Positions 8,634 to 16,103 of a stretch of DNA of 64,000 nt are shown piece after piece. The translations under genes and the position numbers were made by a program. Positions within the stretch are counted from its first letter, which is position 1; the number at the start of each line of letters is the position of its first letter. The notes under the pieces were generated by a model. It saw nothing but the letters and a program-made list of their open reading frames with translations, searched no databases and was not told the origin of the DNA. Source of the DNA: a bacterium (GTDB lineage Bacteria > Auribacterota > UBA3054); the NCBI GenBank assembly GCA_017963805.1, contig JAGCTE010000015.1, positions 1 to 64,000 of the forward strand. The letters run 5' to 3'.

Positions 8634-9904
8634 GCATGAGAATATTTTTGTTTGTTTTGATATGCGCCTCCGCGCTGTTAGCCGCCCAGAACGGGAGCGC
8701 CAACATGTTCGGGGAAAAGGAGCCGGTGGCGAAAGCTTTCTACGAGATCAGCGAAAGACTGTCTTCGCTCGAGTGCCTTGACCTTACATACACGTCGATG
8801 GTCCACTCCATGCAGGGCGACGTAAACCAATCCGGCAGCATCATCCAGGAACCGCCGTACCGCTTCAGAAGCGAAGTGTGGACGCACGCCATGGACGGCA
8901 TAACCCGCTCGCACGAACTGACGGTCTCGAACGGCACCAACGGCTGGGAGGTTTCCATCTCCCCGAACGGAAAGACCGTCGCGGTCTCTTTCTGGACGCT
9001 GGCATCTATGGGCGACATCTTTTTGTCCTTCATGGACCGCGCGACGCCGTTCCTGATCACCCCGGCGAAGACCAATTCCTACGAGGGGCTGCGCTACAAC
9101 TACATCTTCACGAAGGTCAATAAAGGATCCGACGGCTGGGAGTTCGAGGGAAATATCAGGCACGACTCCGACATGCTGAAAGGCATAGCGAAACAGGCTT
9201 CAGCCATGGGCCCCCAGGGCTTTTCCAATTTTGTCCCCGACAGAGTCTGCATGAAGGTAAGCAACGACGGCATAATAAAAGAGTTCAAGCGCTACAACCT
9301 TTACGGGAACCTCCTTTCAATGATGACGTTGAAGCGCGCGCTCGTCAACACCTACGTCGACAACAAGCTCTTTTATTACACGCCGCCTCAGGGAGTGTTT
9401 TTGTCCAACCTTGACATCCTTCAGGAGCTGCCTTCGATGTACGTCAGGCACGCGCTGCTTGGCAAACCCGCCCCCGACATCAAGGTCAATTATCTTTCCG
9501 GGAAGGACAAGATCATAAAGCCCGGCGCCAAGGGCGTCATAGTCCTCACCTTCTTCGCGAGCTGGAGCCAGCTCTGCCGCGAATACATGGTCGTAATCGA
9601 CAAGCTTCATTCAAAGTACGCCGGGACGGGCGTGCAGTTCGTCAACGTCTCCGACCAGCAGGACATGAAGACGCTACTGGCTTTCCAAAGGGGGCTTGAC
9701 ACGATCATCTATTCCGACCCCGACCGCTCGCTGGTCAAGACGTACGACATCGACAACATCCCCAAGACCTTCTTCATAGACAAAGCGGGCGTAGTCCGCT
9801 ACGTTATGGAAGGCTTCAACACCGCTTCCGAAGTCGAAATAGGAAAACGCATCGACGAATTGAAGGAAGAGAAAGTGGAGAAGGAAACGGAAGCTAAGAA
9901 GTGA
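8630..9904 (+). CDS. Exported LolA-like plus TlpA/redoxin-fold protein lacking one redox cysteine
   Basis: An N-terminal hydrophobic signal (RIFLFVLICASALLAAQ) predicts export. Residues about 30-270 look like the LolA/DUF2092 beta-fold (LECLDLTYTSMV, YRFRSEVWTHA, LYGNLLSMMTL), and residues about 285-415 are a thioredoxin-fold redoxin (LGKPAPDIKVNYLSG, VLTFFASWSQLCREYM, NIPKTFFIDKAGVVRY with the cis-Pro). In TlpA-type reductases the WCxxC motif carries the attacking cysteine; here the first Cys is Ser313 (WSQLC) and only Cys316 is left, so ordinary disulfide exchange is unlikely. It may be a structural or one-Cys peroxidase-like form. The end is a charged KEEKVEKETEAKK tail. ATGA overlap with sppA; a second in-frame ATG lies at 8636. 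Tight coupling to the next gene suggests a shared envelope function. Confidence 0.75.
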   Translation: MSMRIFLFVLICASALLAAQNGSANMFGEKEPVAKAFYEISERLSSLECLDLTYTSMVHSMQGDVNQSGSIIQEPPYRFRSEVWTHAMDGITRSHELTVSNGTNGWEVSISPNGKTVAVSFWTLASMGDIFLSFMDRATPFLITPAKTNSYEGLRYNYIFTKVNKGSDGWEFEGNIRHDSDMLKGIAKQASAMGPQGFSNFVPDRVCMKVSNDGIIKEFKRYNLYGNLLSMMTLKRALVNTYVDNKLFYYTPPQGVFLSNLDILQELPSMYVRHALLGKPAPDIKVNYLSGKDKIIKPGAKGVIVLTFFASWSQLCREYMVVIDKLHSKYAGTGVQFVNVSDQQDMKTLLAFQRGLDTIIYSDPDRSLVKTYDIDNIPKTFFIDKAGVVRYVMEGFNTASEVEIGKRIDELKEEKVEKETEAKK

Positions 9905-11694
9905 TGGCTGAGAAAAAAATCAACATAAAACTGGCCGCGCTTCTGGCGATTTTGGGCCTTCTTATCGCGATGATAGCGGCGCCCTGGGTCTTCAGGGTGA
10001 CCAGCCAGCTGGACCTGACGAAGGCTTTCATTTTCCGCAAGGTCTTCAACCGGGTCTTCCTTGTTTCCGAAGTTCTCGTTTTCCTTGCCTTCTGGAAGAA
10101 GCTGGGAATAGAGCTGCCGTACAAGGTCTATTACAAGCGCCAGCATATAAAGAACGAGTTCGGGAGCTGGTTTGTCGTCGCCATCATAACGATCGCGCTG
10201 ATGACCGTCATCCAGTATTTCGCGGGCTTCAGGCATTATCAGCCGAGGTCGTGGGACTATATTCTATCCAAGGGCGCCGTCGCGCTGCTTTCCTCCTTTA
10301 TCGTGGCCATAATGGAGGAGACGATCTTCCGCGGGCTTTTGTTCTCGTCTTTCAAGACGCGCTTCAGGAGCATGTACTCCGCCATCTTCACATCCCTGAT
10401 CTTCGCGTCGCTTCACATCTTCAGCCTCGATCATTTCTTGAAGAGCATCAAAGCCGCCCAGGTGAATTTCGCCGGCACCGACCCCCTGGCGGGTTTCTAC
10501 CACATGGCGCTCTTCATGAAGCCCATCTGCGACTGGCAGGTGATCGTTCCCGGCTTCATAGGGCTTTTCATCTGCTCTCTCATGCTCTGCGGGCTCACCA
10601 TGAAGACAGGGTCCCTGTGGCCGGCCATCGCCACGCACTGCGGCTGGGTCTTCACCATCAAGGTGACTGGACGCATTTGGCCCTACGATAAGGAGGCCGC
10701 CGCGGCAACGGGCCTGCAGTGGCTCCTTGGCGAGAAATTCGTGGCCACCGGCGCCCTCGGCTGGATCATCGTCCTTATTGAGACGGCTTACGTCGTCGGG
10801 CTGGTCGGATACTCGGTCTACCTTTCCCTTAAATATGTCTGCTCGAAAATAAGCATCGACTCCTGCTACAGGATGGCGGACTTTTTCGGAAACGTCAGCT
10901 ATTATCTCGGACTTAAAAAATGCGCCATAGCGATAGACAACATAAGGCGCGCCTTCCCGGGAGTGAGCGGCAAAGAGGTGAGACGCATCGCCAAGGCCAG
11001 CTTCAGGAACCTCGCGCGCACGGCCGTCGGCGTCCTTATCATGCCGCGATTGCTTAAGAGAGTGCCCAGCGGGTTCGAGTGCATGCACGTCGACCGCATC
11101 GCCAAGGCGCACGCCATGGGAAGCGGCGGAATAGTTTATTTCACGGCTCACTACGGCAACTGGGAAACGCAGAGCTGGACCAGCACGCTTTTGGGCGGAG
11201 ATTTCACCGCGGTGGGCAGGCCTTTCAGGAACAAGCTTGTCTACAGGGACATCGCCAGGAAAAGGGAGGCGGTGGGCTTGAAGCTCGTCAACAAGAAAGA
11301 AGCCATCCGCCCCCTGATCAAAACCCTGAGGAGGGGAGGCGAAGTGGGCCTTGTGGCCGACCAGTACGCCGGCAAAGGCGGCGTGCCGACTCTTTTCATG
11401 GGAAGAGTGTGCTCGACTACGGGCGCCGCAGCGGCTTTGGCCAGGATGACGCACTGCCCGATCGTTCCGGCCTTCTGCCGGGAACTGCCCAATCACCATT
11501 TCCAGGCTTACATTTACGAACCCTTCTTCGTAGCGGAAACGGACGACGCCGAAAAAGACATCAGGGAAGCGACGCAGAGAGCGATGTCCTGCCTTGAGCG
11601 GGAAGTAAGAAGAGCGCCGGAATACTACCTCTGGGCCCACCGCAAGTGGCGCAGAAGCTACACTAAGCTCCATCCTGAGATCAAGGAGAAATGA
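9904..11694 (+). CDS. Fusion of CPBP-family membrane protease and LpxL/HtrB-like lipid acyltransferase
   Basis: One 596-residue chain holds two enzymes. Residues 1-310 are a multi-pass CPBP (Abi) intramembrane metalloprotease. All three motifs are present: EETIFR at 138-143, FASLH ending at His171, and His245 in ATHCGW. Residues about 320-596 are a lysophospholipid acyltransferase of the LpxL/HtrB group, which adds secondary acyl chains to lipid A: IDNIRRAFP, HYGNWE with the HX4E pair His416/Glu421, VGRPFRN, GLVADQ, and YYLWAHRKWR near the end. The frame is unbroken, so this is a real fusion and not an annotation slip. ATG 9904 overlaps the previous stop by one base and is preferred over GTG 9901; the end overlaps waaF by ATGA. 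With waaF next door, LPS or lipid assembly is the likely pathway. The protease substrate is unknown. Confidence 0.85.
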   Translation: MAEKKINIKLAALLAILGLLIAMIAAPWVFRVTSQLDLTKAFIFRKVFNRVFLVSEVLVFLAFWKKLGIELPYKVYYKRQHIKNEFGSWFVVAIITIALMTVIQYFAGFRHYQPRSWDYILSKGAVALLSSFIVAIMEETIFRGLLFSSFKTRFRSMYSAIFTSLIFASLHIFSLDHFLKSIKAAQVNFAGTDPLAGFYHMALFMKPICDWQVIVPGFIGLFICSLMLCGLTMKTGSLWPAIATHCGWVFTIKVTGRIWPYDKEAAAATGLQWLLGEKFVATGALGWIIVLIETAYVVGLVGYSVYLSLKYVCSKISIDSCYRMADFFGNVSYYLGLKKCAIAIDNIRRAFPGVSGKEVRRIAKASFRNLARTAVGVLIMPRLLKRVPSGFECMHVDRIAKAHAMGSGGIVYFTAHYGNWETQSWTSTLLGGDFTAVGRPFRNKLVYRDIARKREAVGLKLVNKKEAIRPLIKTLRRGGEVGLVADQYAGKGGVPTLFMGRVCSTTGAAAALARMTHCPIVPAFCRELPNHHFQAYIYEPFFVAETDDAEKDIREATQRAMSCLEREVRRAPEYYLWAHRKWRRSYTKLHPEIKEK

Positions 11695-12734
11695 TGGCGG
11701 ATTTCTCTCCCTATAAGCTCCTCGTTAGGTCTCCGAACTGGCTGGGCGACTGCGTGCTCGCGATGCCGGCCATGAGGGAGCTTAGAAGGTTCCGCCCCAA
11801 CGCCCATATTTCCGTTTTGGCCAAGAAGTCGGTCGCCGATCTCTGGAGAATGTGCCCGTACGTCGACGAAGTCATTCCCTTTGAGATAAGGAAAGGGATC
11901 ATGGGCTTGGACGACCGCTGGGACCTGGGGAAAGAGCTTAAGAAAATGAACTTCGACCTTGCTCTCATCCTGCCGAATTCCTTCGACGCTGCCTTGGTTC
12001 CGTTCCTCGCCAGGATAAGGCGCCGCATGGGCTGGGCGACTTATCACAGGGGAATGCTTTTGAACCGCAAGGTCCCTTTCCCGCATCACCTGGACGGCGA
12101 GCAGCAGCCGCACTGCCAGCTCTACCTTGTCGAGAAGCTGGTGCGCCATCCCGTTGACCACACCCTGGACGCCGAGATAAGGATCCCGGAAGACGCGAGG
12201 GAATACGCCGCGAAATTAAGGGGCGATTATTTCGTCGTCTGCCCGGGCGCCAATTACGGCACGGCCAAATGCTGGCTTCCCGAAAGCTACGTCGAAGCCA
12301 TAAAGAAACTTCACAAAGAGACCGGCCTCAACTGTTATTTGGTCGGCGGCAAAGGGGATTCTCCCGTCTGCTCGGAGATAGCCAAGGAAGTGCAGGGCGA
12401 GGAAGGGGAGGCCTCCTTCTGCCGGGACCTCTCAGGTAAGACCAATCTCTTCGAGCTGGCGGCTGTGCTCGAAAAAGCGAAGGTCCTTCTGACCAACGAC
12501 ACCGGAACGATGCACCTCGGCGCCGTCGTGAAAACTCCCGTCGTCGCCATCTTCGGCCCCACCAACTGGCTTAGGACCGCGCCGCTCGGGGAAAACAACA
12601 TTTTGCTGAGGGGTGAGCACGACTGCCGGAAGCGCTGCCGCCGCGTTTGCGAAAGCGACCACCGCTGCATGAAGGCCGTTACCGTCGACATGGTCATGAA
12701 CGCCGCCAAAGAAAAATTGCAAGCAACAAAATAA
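11691..12734 (+). CDS. waaF: ADP-heptose:LPS heptosyltransferase II
   Basis: This GT9 enzyme transfers heptose from ADP-heptose to the LPS inner core at the cytoplasmic face. The 347-residue length and blocks fit WaaF: N-terminal LLVRSPNWLGDCVLAMPAM, then LILPNSFDAALVPFLA, RRRMGWATY, the nucleotide-site region VCPGANYGTAKCWLPESY, and LLTNDTGTMHLGA followed by PVVAIFGPTNWLRTAP. A Cys-rich tail (DCRKRCRRVCESDHRC) resembles the four-Cys tail often seen in WaaF homologues. It starts inside the last codons of the fusion gene (ATGA), and the next gene begins 13 bases after its stop. WaaF or another GT9 heptosyltransferase are the only realistic options. Confidence 0.9.
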   Translation: MMADFSPYKLLVRSPNWLGDCVLAMPAMRELRRFRPNAHISVLAKKSVADLWRMCPYVDEVIPFEIRKGIMGLDDRWDLGKELKKMNFDLALILPNSFDAALVPFLARIRRRMGWATYHRGMLLNRKVPFPHHLDGEQQPHCQLYLVEKLVRHPVDHTLDAEIRIPEDAREYAAKLRGDYFVVCPGANYGTAKCWLPESYVEAIKKLHKETGLNCYLVGGKGDSPVCSEIAKEVQGEEGEASFCRDLSGKTNLFELAAVLEKAKVLLTNDTGTMHLGAVVKTPVVAIFGPTNWLRTAPLGENNILLRGEHDCRKRCRRVCESDHRCMKAVTVDMVMNAAKEKLQATK

Positions 12735-12747
12735 ACCTTAAGGACTC

Positions 12748-15700
12748 ATGAAAAAACATCCGCTCGTTTTAGCGCTCCTGCTTGTTTCCGTTCCGGCTCT
12801 GGCCGTCCCCGTTTTCCCCATGGCGTCGCCCGAAATAGACGAGGCCAAGCCTTTCTGCTACTACAGCCGCCCGACAGACCAGCTGGGCGTCTGGGACGCG
12901 CCGTACGCCTTCATGGTGACCGCGGAGGGATATCTCTACAACAGGTCTTCGGAACTGATGTTCATGTACGGCCCGGATTTTGAGCCGACGCACAACCGCA
13001 ACAGAGTGTTCGAGGACGACAAGTATCCCATCATGAGCTATGATCTGACGAAGCTCGGCGTGAAATACACTTTCAAGATGTTCGCTTTCACGAAAGAGCG
13101 CGGCGTTCCCAGAAGCCCGCTCTACTGCTTCGTCAAGGTGACGATGGAGAACGTGAGCGGCAGCGACAACACGGCCTATTTCGGCGTCGGCACGCGTTAC
13201 AAAGGCGTGACCAGACGCATAGACATTAACTCCGCTTATCCTTTCAGCAGAGGCTCCCTCTACGAGTTCAGGGGCAACGTCGCGCTTCGCGACGACGAGG
13301 TGATAGCGCTCTACCAGGATGTTCCCGAAAGACACGTCACCGCCACCATCGACACTATCTACAAAGGCGCTTTCCGCGGCTACGAGGAGGCGGTCCTGGA
13401 GACCACCCCTTGGTGTCCCGCCCGCTATGAGATCAGCCTTGCTCCCAAAGAGAGCAAGAGCGTGGTCATACTCTATCCCAATATGCCGACTTCCCCTGAC
13501 GAGATCAGCGAACTGGAAGCCTACCTCGATCCCGCGGTCTTCGACAAAAAGCTCGCGGATGCCAAGGAAGACTGGGACAAGCTGCTGAATAAGGCCGTTG
13601 AACTGAGGCTACCGGAGAAGAAAGTGGAGAACGCTTTCTACACCAGCCTCATGAACATGGCCATTTCAAGGGACGACCAGGGCGACGGCACCTATTACCA
13701 GGGCGTCAACGAAATGCAGTACTACATGTTCGTGCCCCGCGACATGATGTACTTCACCTGGGCCTGGTACTACGCCGGCATGCCGGACGAGGGAAGAAAA
13801 GTCGTGGACCAGTACAAGCGTTATCTGCAGGAGAACGGCAGCTTCTACATCGACCAGGAGAACATCTGCTCTTACGCCATCCTTATGTGGTACCAGAAGA
13901 CCAAGGATATGGAATATCTCAAGGAGATGTGGCCTGTTCTGATGAAGAACTATACCTACACGACCAACATCATCGCCAATGATCCCTTGAAGCTCATGCC
14001 GAAGATGGGCCCCTACGACAACGAGGGCATCACCGGCCACTACACCGCCCACAATTTTTACAACGCCAAAGCCTTCAGGTACCTTTCTTCCGCCGCGAAA
14101 GACCTCGGCTTGGAAGAGGACGCGAAAAATTACCTCGCTTACTACGAGAACTTCTACTCCAACCTCGTCGGCCGACTCAACGGCTTGGTCGACAAATACG
14201 GCTACATCACGCCCGGCATCGACACCGGGACGAACGGCGCACACTGGGGCAACATGGAGACGAGTTATCCGACCTTCATTTTCGGATCGAAAGACGAGCG
14301 CGTCAGAAAGACCATCGACCACATAAGGAAGAACGACTGGAGCGACGAAGGGCTCATCATGTTCCGCGCCCTTGGCTGGGACTGCCTGCACCACTACAAC
14401 ACCATGAAGGCTTCTATGGCGGACCTTTACATGGGCCGCGATGAGAACGTCGTCAAAGACCTTTACGGAGTTCTCCTGCACACTTCCTCGACACACGCGC
14501 TCTTTGAGTTCTGCCTGAATCCCTGGCAGAACCGCGACTTCCTGCACAACGTCACGCCCCACGGCTGGGGCGCCGTGAAGTATCTTTCTTTAGTGAGAAG
14601 CATGATGGTCAGGGAAGACGAAGTGAGCAACCTCTACCTCTTGTCCGCCACGGCGCCCACCTGGACGCTGCCCGGGAAAGAGATCACGGCTAAGCGCTTC
14701 AATTCGCTCTTCGGCAACGTTGACCTCTTCGTCAAGGGAACAGAGGAAGGCATGAAGATAAGTGTCGCCATCTCTCAGGACGGCGGCGTTTGGGGCAAGC
14801 CCAATAAAGTTTTTGTGAAAGTGCCTTACTACGCCCTGAACGCGAAAGCGACGGTGGATGGCAGACCCGCCGAGATCGCCGACGGACAGGTGGAAGTGCC
14901 CCTCGACGTCAAGGAAGTGGAGTTGACCTTCGACCGTCCCGAAGGGCCGTACCAGGATTACGAGAGCACCGTCGACTGGTACATAAAGGAATACGCCAGG
15001 CGCTTCGCCGAATGGAAGAAAGAGCACCTGACGGAAGCGAATTGGGAATGCTTCCCGGAAAAGGAATTGGAGAAGCTGCCGAAACGCCAGCAGAAGAACA
15101 TTTCCATGAAAGAAAAGGAAGGGGTAATGACCTTCCAGCCCGTCACCGCCTCCTCTTCCGCCAACGGAACCGAAGTCAAGACCGTAAACGACGGCATCAC
15201 CGACGCCAACCAGGCAAGGGCCTGGCGTCCGGCGTCCGACGAGGAAACTTCAACGATCGAGTGCGAGCTGAAAGCGGCGGCTCTGGCCGGCTGCGTGAGA
15301 ATTTACGGCCGCGGCCTTGACAAGCCCGCCGTGAAGGTTTTCGTCGTGAACGAGGACGACGAGGAAGTTTTGATCGGATCCACCGAAAAGACCGCCATCC
15401 CCGTGAGGAGCGACCTCTACGTCTGCCTCTTCCCGGACACCATGGTGAAGAAGGTCAAGGTCGTTTTTGAAGGCGGCGGCTTCACCGTCTCGGAATGCCA
15501 GCTGCTTCCCGCTTCCGACGTCTTTAAGCGCGGCGGCCTGAGAGGGGACAAGAAGGGCGGGAATTTGGCCTACGGGCGCCCGGTATTCACCTCGCCGCAC
15601 GAAAAAGGCTACGTCGGCACCTTCCTGGTGGACGGCGAGACAACGAGCGAACCCAACTATTGGAGCGGCGCTCCGCCTCATCCCCAGTGGGCTATAATCG

Positions 15701-15963
15701 ATCTCGGTAAGGCTGAGGAGATCTCCAAGATCAAGACCTACCTCTACTCCCACGACCATCGCCACTACGGCTACTCCTGCTGGATCTCGAAAGATCTCAC
15801 AGATTGGAAGGAAGTCGGGAGAATGGACGACCTCTGCAGCAACTACTGCAAGGAAGGCGGCGATACCAATTTCGCCAAGGAACCGGCCCGCTACGTCATG
15901 CTCGTCATCGAGAAGAACACGGTCAACGAAGGCGGCCACGCCGCCGAGATCGAAGTGTACTGA
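12748..15963 (+). CDS. Exported six-hairpin glycosidase-like protein with discoidin domain, copy 1
   Basis: The signal peptide is MKKHPLVLALLLVSVPALA. An N-terminal beta-sandwich-like part (to about residue 270: FCYYSRPTDQLGVWDAP, MVTAEGYLYN) is followed by an (alpha/alpha)6-barrel-like region at about 285-640. Conserved acidic or aromatic blocks there include YQGVNEMQYYMFVPRD, MGPYDNEGITGHYTAHNFYN, GAHWGNMETSYPTF, LHHYNTMKASMADLY and VTPHGWGAVKYLSLVR. The last 150 residues are an F5/8 type C (discoidin) sugar-binding domain (NLAYGRPVFTS, FLVDGE, PPHPQWAIIDLGKAEEI). The closest known group seems to be six-hairpin glycosidases (rhamnosidase-like), but I cannot assign a GH family or substrate. 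SD AAGGA precedes ATG 12748. It follows waaF by 13 bases and ends in a strong terminator. A close paralogue lies directly downstream. Confidence 0.7.
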   Translation: MKKHPLVLALLLVSVPALAVPVFPMASPEIDEAKPFCYYSRPTDQLGVWDAPYAFMVTAEGYLYNRSSELMFMYGPDFEPTHNRNRVFEDDKYPIMSYDLTKLGVKYTFKMFAFTKERGVPRSPLYCFVKVTMENVSGSDNTAYFGVGTRYKGVTRRIDINSAYPFSRGSLYEFRGNVALRDDEVIALYQDVPERHVTATIDTIYKGAFRGYEEAVLETTPWCPARYEISLAPKESKSVVILYPNMPTSPDEISELEAYLDPAVFDKKLADAKEDWDKLLNKAVELRLPEKKVENAFYTSLMNMAISRDDQGDGTYYQGVNEMQYYMFVPRDMMYFTWAWYYAGMPDEGRKVVDQYKRYLQENGSFYIDQENICSYAILMWYQKTKDMEYLKEMWPVLMKNYTYTTNIIANDPLKLMPKMGPYDNEGITGHYTAHNFYNAKAFRYLSSAAKDLGLEEDAKNYLAYYENFYSNLVGRLNGLVDKYGYITPGIDTGTNGAHWGNMETSYPTFIFGSKDERVRKTIDHIRKNDWSDEGLIMFRALGWDCLHHYNTMKASMADLYMGRDENVVKDLYGVLLHTSSTHALFEFCLNPWQNRDFLHNVTPHGWGAVKYLSLVRSMMVREDEVSNLYLLSATAPTWTLPGKEITAKRFNSLFGNVDLFVKGTEEGMKISVAISQDGGVWGKPNKVFVKVPYYALNAKATVDGRPAEIADGQVEVPLDVKEVELTFDRPEGPYQDYESTVDWYIKEYARRFAEWKKEHLTEANWECFPEKELEKLPKRQQKNISMKEKEGVMTFQPVTASSSANGTEVKTVNDGITDANQARAWRPASDEETSTIECELKAAALAGCVRIYGRGLDKPAVKVFVVNEDDEEVLIGSTEKTAIPVRSDLYVCLFPDTMVKKVKVVFEGGGFTVSECQLLPASDVFKRGGLRGDKKGGNLAYGRPVFTSPHEKGYVGTFLVDGETTSEPNYWSGAPPHPQWAIIDLGKAEEISKIKTYLYSHDHRHYGYSCWISKDLTDWKEVGRMDDLCSNYCKEGGDTNFAKEPARYVMLVIEKNTVNEGGHAAEIEVY

Positions 15964-15975
15964 TAAGCCTTTTTG

Positions 15976-15999
15976 AAGGCCCTCCTTAGGGAGGGCCTT
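15976..15999 (+). terminator. Terminator closing the envelope operon
   Basis: A perfect 10-bp stem (15976-15985 with 15990-15999) closes a TTAG loop and runs into seven T residues. It begins 12 bases after the stop at 15963. Confidence 0.94.
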
Positions 16000-16027
16000 T
16001 TTTTATTTAAAGATGCTGCAAAATTCC

Positions 16028-16056
16028 TTGAACTGAATATCACTTTTTGATATAAT
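16028..16056 (+). promoter_or_regulatory. Promoter of glycosidase-like copy 2
   Basis: TTGAAC (16028-16033), a 17-base spacer and a perfect TATAAT (16051-16056), also with the extended -10 TGa. It gives a leader of about 40 bases before ATG 16104. The duplicate gene is therefore controlled separately from copy 1. Confidence 0.8.
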
Positions 16057-16103
16057 AACCACTAATTTTATTTTAATGTAACATTTTCGTTAACGGAAAC
16101 AAA

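Noticed and set aside
10264-11673. 469-residue minus-strand frame opposite the CPBP-acyltransferase fusion
   Set aside because: The plus strand has two sets of catalytic motifs and overlapping neighbours; the minus-strand translation is low in complexity.
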